NCBI RefSeq assembly: GCF_021044585.1
Contig: NZ_CP087998.1
Location: 1,550,001-1,614,000, forward strand
DNA length: 64,000 nt
DNA from: Sulfurimonas sp. HSL-3221
GTDB taxonomy: Bacteria > Campylobacterota > Campylobacteria > Campylobacterales > Sulfurimonadaceae
Direction of reading: 5' to 3'
In this document: one piece after another, positions 54,846 through 61,800 of the stretch
How positions within the stretch are numbered: position 1 is the stretch's first letter
Layout: the number at the start of each line of letters is the position of its first letter
The notes under the pieces: model-generated
The model's input: the letters and a program-made list of their open reading frames with translations, nothing else
Told to the model about the DNA's origin: nothing
Database searches by the model: none
Made by a program: the position numbers and the translations under genes

Positions 54846-56152
54846 TTAGAGGTTGAACCCGCGCTCGCCGTGAACGGATTCGTCCAGACCCATTGTCTCT
54901 GTCTCTTCATCAACGCGTGCACCGCCGGTGATCGCAGAGGAGATCAGGTAGACAATGACCGTACCGACCAGGGTCCACAGACCGACGATCAGGACAGACT
55001 CGAACTGCACAAAGAGCTGACCCATACGATCGCCGCTTGCTTTGAGCGGACCGTCCCAGAGGAGGTCCTGATCGTTCAGCGCGAAGATACCCGTTGCGAT
55101 CGCACCCCACAGACCTGCGAGGAAGTGGATACCGAAAGCATCGAGGCTGTCGTCGTAGCCCAGTTTCTTTTTCAGGATAGCCACACCGAAGAAGCCGATG
55201 AGCGCACCGACGATACCGACGATGAAGGCACCGCCGACGCCGACGAAGCCGGCTGCCGGAGTGATCGCAACGAGACCGGCAACGATACCGGAAGCGACAC
55301 CGAGCAGGGTCGGTTTCTTGAACATGAACCATTCAATCAGCATCCAGGTGACACCGGCAGCCGCCGTAGCGATTGTCGTTGTCAGAACCGCCAGGCCTGC
55401 AACAGCGTTCGCACCGAATGCGGAACCGCCGTTGAAGCCGTACCAGCCGAACCAGAGGATCGCCGCACCGGCAGCGGTGAGGATGATGCTCGCCGGTTTC
55501 ATGGCTGTCTTAGGATAACCTGCACGCTTGCCGAGCATGACTGCCAGGACCAGACCGGCCAGACCGCCGTTCATGTGGACAACCGTACCGCCGGCGAAGT
55601 CAAGGGCACCTTCATCGAAGAGGTAGGCACCGTCGCCGCCCCATACCATGTGGGTGATCGGTGCGTAAACCACCAGGCCCCACAGGACAACGAAGAGCAT
55701 CCATGTTGAGAACTTCATACGCTCGATCGCGGAACCGGAGGCGAGATGGCAACGGTGATCGCTGCAAACGTACCCTGGAACGCGATGAAGACGAAGGTCG
55801 GGTAGCTGCCGGAAAGGTCAGACCAGTTGATACCGGAGAGGAAGACGTTGCCGAAGCCGCCGAACACGTTCTGCAGTGCCGCGCTCTCGTTCGCGCCGAA
55901 GGCGATGGAGTAGCCTGCAATGACCCAGACCACAAACGCTACCACGAAGGCACCCATTACCATTGCATAAGTATTGAGTACATTCTTTGTACGCGTCATC
56001 CCGGCGTAAAAGAGTGCCAGACCTGCCGGCGTCATCAGCAGTACGAACGCTGTTGACACCATCATCCAGGCCGTATCACCTGTATCGAGCGTATCCTCTG
56101 CCAGCGCCAGCGTCGGCAGAAGCATCATCATGGACAAAAGCCACTTCTTCAT
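54846..56152 (-). pseudogene. amt: Ammonium transporter, interrupted by a frameshift
   Basis: The message reads as two frames. Upstream (56152-55715) it has a signal-like first helix and MMVSTAFVLLMTPAGLALFYAG up to FAAITVAI. The rest (55718-54846) begins KFSTWMLFVVLWGLVVYAPI and holds the pore region (HMNGG, the conserved His pair, GYPKTAMKP). Joined at the shift, the protein runs ITVAIASGSAIERMKFSTW, as in intact Amt proteins. The cause is two extra bases in GCGAGATGG at 55741-55749 (GA doubled; GCGATGG expected). With GlnK intact beside it, either the copy is dead or the sequence has an error. Confidence 0.85.
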
Positions 56153-56168
56153 TGGTTAATCCTTTTTT

Positions 56169-56184
56169 CGCAGCCTCGGCTGCG
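56169..56184 (-). promoter_or_regulatory. Hairpin in the amt leader
   Basis: CGCAGCC and GGCTGCG around two bases give a strong stem, 17 bases before the amt ATG and just ahead of its AAAGGA site. It may regulate amt translation. Confidence 0.4.
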
Positions 56185-56205
56185 GAAGTTTCATGAAAAT
56201 GGTAT

Positions 56206-56216
56206 ACAATTTTGTC
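56206..56216. promoter_or_regulatory. ACAATTTTGTC motif upstream of amt
   Basis: Eleven of the twelve bases of the palindrome found at 15785 and 43651 occur here in the amt upstream region. Supports one regulator for several loci, but may be chance. Confidence 0.3.
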
Positions 56217-56349
56217 GGCTTTTTGCTCTCTTGTTGTGATTATTTTTTAGGCAATAAGGAAAGAACACCGCCTGGCAGGTGGTGGCTCTGAAGGCTGTAG
56301 TCGTAGTGGTAAAGGGCCAAAAGGCCCTGTGGAAGGGTCCGGGGTGCGC

Positions 56350-56700
56350 CTACGCCGCTTCGTCGGCAGAGAGCCGCGCGCGGATCGACGCTTTAAAAGC
56401 TTTCATCTTCGGACGCGTGATCGCATCCATGGCCGACTCGCGCAGCGGTTTGATCGCCGCGGCGATCTCATCGCTCAGTGCGGAGCGTCCCTGGAGGATC
56501 AGCGCGTGCACGTCTTCAGTGAACATCGCACTGCTTTTATCGGGCACAAGGTCGTAGAGCGCCATAAACAGCGCACGCTGTCCCGTACCCATTTTGCACG
56601 TATCATCCGAGATTTTCAGTGCAACCGTAATGGCGCAGTCGATTTCGAATGGCGAAAGCGCGGCGGCGATTTCAGCCAGGCGGTTTTTATCAAAGTTCAT
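56350..56700 (-). CDS. Hypothetical protein, 116 aa
   Basis: A helical soluble protein (MNFDKNRLAEIAAALSPFEI and then MGTGQRALFMALYDLVPDKS). One Cys pair (DCAITVALKISDDTC) may have structural value. It is the last gene of a five-gene minus-strand group with ferredoxin and NifX genes upstream. No family recognised. Confidence 0.55.
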   Translation of the reverse strand: MNFDKNRLAEIAAALSPFEIDCAITVALKISDDTCKMGTGQRALFMALYDLVPDKSSAMFTEDVHALILQGRSALSDEIAAAIKPLRESAMDAITRPKMKAFKASIRARLSADEAA

Positions 56701-56719
56701 AAGGCATCCGATGCTTCCT

Positions 56720-56995
56720 TTAGCAGCTTTCGCATTTTGCTATACCGAGACGGCTGAGCAGGTCGGCGAAGAACTCACCGCCGTCACGGTCATACTCGTC
56801 ATGAAACTCGATATAGATCGATGCATCGCTGAAGTGGTTTAGGCTGGGGGAGATACCACGCTGCTGCGACACGGAGTCGATCGTATCGAGAATCCGTGAC
56901 TTCACGCTCTCGGAACCGTCAAATTCGATCTGCAGTCCCTGATAACGCTCTTCGCGCTGGTGAAAGGCCCGAATGGGCACGGGGTTTACGGCCAT
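56720..56995 (-). CDS. Hypothetical protein, 91 aa
   Basis: MAVNPVPIRAFHQREERYQG then a charged alpha/beta stretch (GLQIEFDGSESVKSRILDTI) and an end with IEFHDEYDRDGGEFFADLLS and KCESC. No known family. It lies ten bases after the ferredoxin gene and so is probably part of the same transcript. Confidence 0.55.
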   Translation of the reverse strand: MAVNPVPIRAFHQREERYQGLQIEFDGSESVKSRILDTIDSVSQQRGISPSLNHFSDASIYIEFHDEYDRDGGEFFADLLSRLGIAKCESC

Positions 56996-57005
56996 TGGCA
57001 GTGCC

Positions 57006-57401
57006 TCAACCCGCCTCGTTCAGCTCTTCGGGCTCTTCCTCGACCAGTCTGCCGACACCGCGGTCTTCGACCGGGATGTCCTCGCGGAATTTCTTTTTGC
57101 GGAAGGACGGTGTTTTGAGCTTGCCGTTCTTTTCGCCGAGTTTGTAGATCTCTTCGTTGAGGAAATGCTCTTCGAATTCCGGGGTAAACGGCATGTCCCA
57201 AGTGATCGTACCGATGCTCGGACAGATCGCGGCGCACTGCGGATCGTCGTAGATACCGACGCACTCGACACACTTTTCAGGCTGAACGTAGTAGCGCTTT
57301 TCGCCGGTAGGGTTGTCCGAATCGTCTACGATAGCGTTGACCGGGCAGACTTGCAAACAGGCGTCGCAGGTGATACATTTGTCATCAATAATTACAGCCA
57401 T
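57006..57401 (-). CDS. Nif-associated ferredoxin (2[4Fe-4S])
   Basis: A 131-residue ferredoxin. The first cluster ligands are Cys9, 12, 15 and 19 (DKCITCDACLQVCPV). The second set is EKCVECVGIYDDPQCAAICPS, spaced CxxC-x8-CxxxC as in nif ferredoxins. The C-terminal tail is basic and acidic (KTPSFRKKKFREDI). It probably carries electrons to NifH or to a cofactor enzyme such as NifB. A close paralogue lies at 58036. Confidence 0.9.
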   Translation of the reverse strand: MAVIIDDKCITCDACLQVCPVNAIVDDSDNPTGEKRYYVQPEKCVECVGIYDDPQCAAICPSIGTITWDMPFTPEFEEHFLNEEIYKLGEKNGKLKTPSFRKKKFREDIPVEDRGVGRLVEEEPEELNEAG

Positions 57402-57481
57402 AATTTATCCTTTAAGGTTTATTGTGGATTTGATCCTTGTGAAACCTCCGTCATCCCGGGGGTTTTAGAAGAAGCAAAGCC

Positions 57482-57859
57482 TCAGGCGCTGCGCTGAGCA
57501 CCTTTGTGGAAAATGCGCAGCAGCCACAGGGGCGGCTGCGTATTCAGCATCTCGTGGATCTGGTCGATCGCGCCCTGAAGCGCTTCACCCTCCTTGACCT
57601 GCACGGGGTGAATCCCCGCAGCCTGGACCATCTTGGATGCCTTCGGACCGATCTGGGTGCAGTACAGGATGTCCGCCTCTTCGATCGTACCGATCTTGTA
57701 GTTGAGTTTCGCCACTTCTTCCTCGGGCTCGTCCGAGCTTTCAATAACTTTGAGCAGCGTCGCGCTCTCCTTATCGACCTCGTACAGATGGAAGGTTTTG
57801 GACCAGCCGAAGTGCTGATCGATCTTTTCGCCCGTGGATGAAGCAAATGCGATTCTCAT
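57482..57859 (-). CDS. nifX: NifX
   Basis: A 125-residue NifX-type protein (MRIAFASSTGEKIDQHFGWS, the HFG motif of the dinitrogenase cofactor family; KVIESSDEPEEEVAKLNYKI; ILYCTQIGPKASKM). It binds the cofactor precursor during assembly. It is separated from the ferredoxin at 58036 by 176 bases with two hairpins, and from the next ferredoxin by 80. Confidence 0.85.
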   Translation of the reverse strand: MRIAFASSTGEKIDQHFGWSKTFHLYEVDKESATLLKVIESSDEPEEEVAKLNYKIGTIEEADILYCTQIGPKASKMVQAAGIHPVQVKEGEALQGAIDQIHEMLNTQPPLWLLRIFHKGAQRSA

Positions 57860-57916
57860 GATTTCTACCTTTTATGTATGATGCGAGAGGAAGCTATCCG
57901 CTTCACCGTAAAGTGC

Positions 57917-58003
57917 CTTTCATGTGTCAAACACCCTCTCCCGCCGAAAAGGTGCTTGACACATGAAAGCTGAGACAGACCAAGGTTCACTCTAAGGTGA
58001 ACC
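57917..58003 (-). repeat. Two tandem hairpins between nif genes
   Basis: CTTTCATGTGTCAA (57917-57930) pairs perfectly with TTGACACATGAAAG (57956-57969), with a further CACC/GGTG inner stem. GGTTCAC (57984-57990) pairs with GTGAACC (57997-58003). They lie between ferredoxin and nifX and may be processing or stabilising signals, or a binding site. Confidence 0.55.
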
Positions 58004-58035
58004 CGGTGTTAACGTCGTGTTTTGGACGCTACGAA

Positions 58036-58428
58036 TTAGAACGAGTCAGAGACGTTGGCGTGGCCTTCGCGCACGTCCATACCGATCTCATCCATGAACT
58101 TCTGCTCTTTGACTGACGGAAGCATCAGACCTTTCTTTTTGTGTTCACGGATCTTGTAGGTACCGTCTTCATTCCCTTTGGAGTAGTACTCTTCGAAATC
58201 AACGGTAAAAGGCATATCCCATACGATAGAACCTTCGGTCGGGCACGCTTCCGCACAACGCGGCGCATCCGCATGACCGACACACTCAACACACGTCTCC
58301 GGCTTCACATAGAAGCGCTCATCGTCGTAGGGGTTCTTTTCGTCACCGTTGCTCAAAATTGCTGCGACCGGGCATTCCGGTGCACAAGCGTCACAGTTGA
58401 TGCACTCATCCGTAATCATTACTGCCAT
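58036..58428 (-). CDS. Nif-associated ferredoxin (2[4Fe-4S]), paralogue
   Basis: A 130-residue ferredoxin, paralogous to 57006-57401. Cluster 1: DECINCDACAPECPV. Cluster 2: ETCVECVGHADAPRCAEACP. It has the same Pro-Phe and Trp-Asp-Met after cluster 2 (IVWDMPFTVDFEEYY). Its own sigma-54 promoter (58462-58477) lies inside the end of the TOBE gene. The two ferredoxins may deliver electrons at different potentials. Confidence 0.9.
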   Translation of the reverse strand: MAVMITDECINCDACAPECPVAAILSNGDEKNPYDDERFYVKPETCVECVGHADAPRCAEACPTEGSIVWDMPFTVDFEEYYSKGNEDGTYKIREHKKKGLMLPSVKEQKFMDEIGMDVREGHANVSDSF

Positions 58429-58455
58429 TTGTTTCTCCTGTAAAAAGTATGCTTT

Positions 58456-58905
58456 TTATGGTGCAACTTTCGTTCCTGCACGCTTCTTGAAGCTCTCGAC
58501 CGTCATCGGCACCACATCGGGTTCCAGGTGGATATCGACACCGCGCAGCAGCATTGTCGCCTCGCAGCCGACTTCGAGCTCCAGCTCATGACAAGCCTTC
58601 TCCGTGATCAGCGATACAACCGTGCCGAGATCGCTTTCGAAGGTAAGTTCGCAAAGCGAATCCTTGCTGCGGATCTTTTTCAATGTTCCGGGAATGCGGT
58701 TTTCAATGGAGACCTTGCCGGGGCACTCTTTGCTGACGCAGACCGAAGCTTCCTGGAAGGAGAAGAGAACCTTGTCCCCCACCCCCGCCCAGACCGGGGT
58801 CTTTGTTTTGATGAGACGGATCTGGGTCTCATTGCATTTGAGCGTGATGTACGTAACGATGTCCGTGCGTTCGATATCGGTAACGACTGCGGCTATCTTG
58901 TTCAT
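58456..58905 (-). CDS. Molybdate-binding di-TOBE (Mop-like) protein
   Basis: A 149-residue protein containing two TOBE/Mop repeats (residues 5-70 and 75-145, KVLFSFQEASVCVSKE, GCEATMLLRGVDIHLEP). This fits the ModG-type molybdate binder, without a helix-turn-helix, so it is probably a storage or buffer protein and not ModE. It would supply molybdenum for the FeMo-cofactor. Its start is ten bases after the HicB-Sel1-NifU gene. Confidence 0.75.
   Translation of the reverse strand: MNKIAAVVTDIERTDIVTYITLKCNETQIRLIKTKTPVWAGVGDKVLFSFQEASVCVSKECPGKVSIENRIPGTLKKIRSKDSLCELTFESDLGTVVSLITEKACHELELEVGCEATMLLRGVDIHLEPDVVPMTVESFKKRAGTKVAP
58462..58477 (-). promoter_or_regulatory. Sigma-54 promoter of the ferredoxin gene
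   Basis: Minus-strand AGGAACGAAAGTTGCA keeps GG and GC in phase. Transcription would start near 58450, 22 bases before the ATG at 58428. It overlaps the last codons of the TOBE gene. Confidence 0.7.
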
Positions 58906-58915
58906 CCCGCGCTCC

Positions 58916-59815
58916 CTACATCAGGTAAAGGACGACATTTTTGTCGATCAGCTCCTCGAAAGCGTCGAGCAGCATATCCGCCGTCGAGGTTGAACCGAGG
59001 TGACAGCCTGAGCAAGCGCCCAGGTAGTTCAACCAGATCTGCGGCGTCTCCCCCGGCACGTAGTTGAGCAGTTCGATCCCGCCGCTGTCGGCTTCGAGTG
59101 TCGGGCGGATCTTCTGGTCGATGACCTGCATGACCAGCGTAATCTGTTTTTCCACCGGCAGACTGCGGAACGGCTTGTTCAGCACCGTCGCCAGCTCCTT
59201 GTTGCTGACGTAGGTGACCACCTCCTGCGCCCGCACATTGTTATTGTGCGCGGCGGTAATCAGGTAGCGCATCGCTTCGGCCTTCTCCCCTTTTTCTTTG
59301 AGGAGCATGCCCGCTTTGAACTGGGCGTCGACATGCCCGATATCGGCTGCCTGCTTGAAATAGGTAAGCGCATCCTTCTCATTGGGCGTACCGTCGAGCC
59401 CTTTTTCGAAGATCTGCGCCAGGCTCATCATCGCATGCATGCTGCCCTGTTCGGCCGCCTTTGCAAACCACGCTTTGGCCGCTTCGATGTCGCGTCCGCA
59501 CCCTTTGCCCTGCATCGCCATGACGCCCAGGTTCACCATCGCATTGGCATCCGCTTTTGACGCCGAATCGACAAAGAGGTCATACGCCTCTTTATACTGT
59601 TTCGCCTCGTAGGCACTGACTCCTGCTTCGAATGTCGTCATTTTCTGCTCCTCCTGACTTTGAAAATAGGCTTCGAGCCGTTCATACGCATCTTCTTCGG
59701 CCTCCTCGAAGGTATCGCCGATTCCTTTGATCTCCGGGAACTCGACGAACTGGGCGACGCAGCCGTCCCCCTCCTCGTTGGAAAAACCGAAATAATCAAG
59801 TGCATACTTTTTCAT
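58916..59815 (-). CDS. HicB-like / Sel1 / NifU C-terminal fusion protein
   Basis: A 299-residue protein from the ATG at 59815. Residues 1-55 look like a HicB/UPF0150 fold (DYFGFSNEEGDGCVAQFVEF, EEAEEDAYERLEAY). Residues 60-200 hold Sel1-type repeats (AMVNLGVMAMQGKG, AKAWFAKAAEQGSM, DALTYFKQAADIGH). Residues 215-299 are a NifU C-terminal domain with GACSGCHLGSTSTADML (Cys268, Cys271), which binds an Fe-S cluster for transfer. The combination is unusual. A sigma-54 promoter precedes it. It may be a scaffold specialised for nitrogenase clusters. Confidence 0.8.
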   Translation of the reverse strand: MKKYALDYFGFSNEEGDGCVAQFVEFPEIKGIGDTFEEAEEDAYERLEAYFQSQEEQKMTTFEAGVSAYEAKQYKEAYDLFVDSASKADANAMVNLGVMAMQGKGCGRDIEAAKAWFAKAAEQGSMHAMMSLAQIFEKGLDGTPNEKDALTYFKQAADIGHVDAQFKAGMLLKEKGEKAEAMRYLITAAHNNNVRAQEVVTYVSNKELATVLNKPFRSLPVEKQITLVMQVIDQKIRPTLEADSGGIELLNYVPGETPQIWLNYLGACSGCHLGSTSTADMLLDAFEELIDKNVVLYLM

Positions 59816-59826
59816 AGCCAGCCTTA

Positions 59827-59842
59827 TGCAAAGAACGTTCCA
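59827..59842 (-). promoter_or_regulatory. Sigma-54 promoter of the HicB-Sel1-NifU gene
   Basis: Minus-strand TGGAACGTTCTTTGCA, a near-perfect match. Transcription would start about 59815, so the leader is only a few bases long or the -12 box lies very close to the start codon. Confidence 0.75.
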
Positions 59843-59848
59843 GAAGCT

Positions 59849-59864
59849 TGGAACATTTTTTGCA
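59849..59864 (+). promoter_or_regulatory. Sigma-54 promoter of the NifX-like gene at 59895
   Basis: TGGAACATTTTTTGCA on the plus strand; transcription would start near 59876, 19 bases before the ATG. It faces away from the site at 59827, with only six bases between them. Confidence 0.75.
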
Positions 59865-59894
59865 ATATAAGGAAAAATCATCTAAGGAGGCGAC

Positions 59895-60290
59895 ATGATC
59901 GCTATACCGGTGGACAAGGCGTCAATGGATGCCACGTCATCGAAACTTTTCGGAAATGTTCAGGCATTCGCCCTTTATAATAATGATGAAAAGGCATTCC
60001 GTTTCATTCCGAACGACGGCCAAGGGGACGGTGTCAAAACCGCCAAACTGCTTGCCGATCACTCCGTAACCTCCGTCGTCTACTCTTTCATGGGTAACGG
60101 CCCCTACGGCGTCCTGGAAGCGGAAGGCATCGGTGTTTACTACCTGGGGAAAGAGCCGCTGGCGCTCTCAACCATCGTCGAAGGGCTGGCAACGGAAAAC
60201 TTCGTCAAGGTTATCTCTGAAAACGCGCAGACTTACCTCGATCCGGGCACAGCGTCGGGAGAGTGCGGATGTGGATGCAGCCATGACTGA
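59895..60290 (+). CDS. NifX-like protein with Cys-rich tail
   Basis: A 131-residue member of the dinitrogenase iron-molybdenum-cofactor family (MIAIPVDKASMDATSSKLFG, VVYSFMGNGPYGVLEAEGIG). It ends ECGCGCSHD, a likely metal site absent from the other NifX proteins here. AAGGAGGCGAC precedes the ATG at 59895. It is the first gene of a four-gene plus-strand group under a sigma-54 promoter. Confidence 0.75.
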   Translation: MIAIPVDKASMDATSSKLFGNVQAFALYNNDEKAFRFIPNDGQGDGVKTAKLLADHSVTSVVYSFMGNGPYGVLEAEGIGVYYLGKEPLALSTIVEGLATENFVKVISENAQTYLDPGTASGECGCGCSHD

Positions 60291-60528
60291 GATTATTACC
60301 AAAGAGATGCATGAAATCCGCGGCCTGATTGCACAGACCGTCGCCAAGCGCAATGCGCTCAAGGCGGAGATGCAGGAGTGGTACGAACGCTTCCCCAACG
60401 AACGCTTCGGCAAATTCAAGGACCTGATCGCCGTCGACGGCGTCCTGTCCCAGCTCGATTCGCATTACAAGCAGCTCTGGGACTTCCACAACGCCCGCAC
60501 CGAACCTGTGCAGAAAAAGGCGATGTAA
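60283..60528 (+). CDS. Small helical protein, 81 aa
   Basis: MTEIITKEMHEIRGLIAQTV, then KAEMQEWYERFPNERFGKFK and a short helical end. It begins eight bases inside the NifX-like gene, so it is translationally coupled. No family recognised. Confidence 0.6.
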   Translation: MTEIITKEMHEIRGLIAQTVAKRNALKAEMQEWYERFPNERFGKFKDLIAVDGVLSQLDSHYKQLWDFHNARTEPVQKKAM

Positions 60529-60531
60529 GGT

Positions 60532-61176
60532 ATGCCGGAGTACAGCAAGGCCAGTAAGGCCCGCGTGCCTGATGAGACCTCTGAATACAGTGAAAAAGGG
60601 CGGCTGAGGGCCGCGGGAGCGCAGATCGACCGCTACCGGATCATCCTGGACAAAGATAACTTCCAACCCGAAGAGCCCCATTGGCGGCGTATCAGCAAGA
60701 ACACCGTCAGTCTTTTCCAGGTCCTCATCGACCAGAACCTTCACGAGCTTGTCATGGTGCTGGAGCACTACCCCCGCTATATCGAGTGGGTCTGTGAACA
60801 CTTCCGCTACGCCTACAGTTACAGCGAGAACGAAGCGAGCATCGACGCCGCTTCCCGGCTCCTGGAGCTGGGCGAGCCCTTTTTCACGAAGCAGTTTGTC
60901 CGCAACCTCGTACGCAAACTCCCGCGCCTCGATGCCATGGAGCTCGAAGCGCTCAAAACGTTTGCCGAAATGGTATCGGCACAGCACGGACAGTGGCACC
61001 CCATCGTTACGAACCACTACTGCGACGCCATCGGAGAGAGCGTCGATTCCCGTAAACTGCATCCGCTGCAGCGCCTGGCCATCACCGGCAAGATCGCGAA
61101 CATTGCGCGGATCGAAACCTTCGAGTACGATGCCGAAGACCGCGACGCCGTCCTCGATATCCCCTACATGAATTGA
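60532..61176 (+). CDS. Unknown protein of the nif operon
   Basis: A 214-residue soluble, mainly helical protein (MPEYSKASKARVPDETSEYS..., WRRISKNTVSLFQVLIDQNL, EALKTFAEMVSAQHGQWHPI). It follows the preceding gene by three bases. I cannot assign a family; it may be a scaffold or regulatory factor made with the NifX-like protein. Confidence 0.6.
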   Translation: MPEYSKASKARVPDETSEYSEKGRLRAAGAQIDRYRIILDKDNFQPEEPHWRRISKNTVSLFQVLIDQNLHELVMVLEHYPRYIEWVCEHFRYAYSYSENEASIDAASRLLELGEPFFTKQFVRNLVRKLPRLDAMELEALKTFAEMVSAQHGQWHPIVTNHYCDAIGESVDSRKLHPLQRLAITGKIANIARIETFEYDAEDRDAVLDIPYMN

Positions 61177-61196
61177 ATTGAACAGAAAGGTTAACC

Positions 61197-61703
61197 ATGG
61201 ATAAAGAAACCATCAAAGAAGAACTTCTCAAACACGCACGCAACGCTTTTGAAACCGCTTCCACCCTGCGAGAGAACGAGCGCATCGAAGTCTACCTGCA
61301 CGACGGCATTGCCAAGACCTCCGATGTCCTCGATGACAGTGATGAGATCCTCTACGGCGACAACCGGGTTCTGTGCTACCAGGTCCAGGGGTACGACTAC
61401 CTGGAGGGCGAGATCAAAACCTGGATCGACTACGCCCGTATCATCCCGCAGCCGACAGACGACGACACACCGCTGCCCGAACCCACCGACATCGAAAAAT
61501 CAATCCGTGAACTCATTACCGATCTGGCAAAATCCAAAGGGGTGAGCCCAGACGACATCAGCTCCTTCGAGGTCTTCGCCAACCTGCCGATGGACCTGCT
61601 GGGTACAATCGAACAGCAGATCATCGAGTACTGGTGGAGCGCGGAAGAGGAAGAGAACGGCAAGAAACTCGCCCTGGCCCAGATCGAAGAGGCCCTGGCC
61701 TAA
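61197..61703 (+). CDS. Unknown acidic protein of the nif operon
   Basis: A 168-residue acidic protein (MDKETIKEELLKHARNAFET, EILYGDNRVLCYQVQGYDYL, PTDIEKSIRELITDLAKSKG). No motif is recognised. It ends the plus-strand group (59895-61703), twenty bases after the 214-residue gene. A possible Asp/Glu metal site is speculative. Confidence 0.6.
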   Translation: MDKETIKEELLKHARNAFETASTLRENERIEVYLHDGIAKTSDVLDDSDEILYGDNRVLCYQVQGYDYLEGEIKTWIDYARIIPQPTDDDTPLPEPTDIEKSIRELITDLAKSKGVSPDDISSFEVFANLPMDLLGTIEQQIIEYWWSAEEEENGKKLALAQIEEALA

Positions 61704-61800
61704 ATCATTTCATCCGGACGCAGTCCGGGCGACCCAACCACATCCCCTTTCACTCCTTACGTCAGTGAAAGCTCCTCACACTTTCTTTAGCATTGACGCC

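Noticed and set aside
58937-58950. CGACATTTTTGTCG palindrome
   Set aside because: It lies inside the coding end of the NifU fusion gene, so codon constraint explains it better than regulation.
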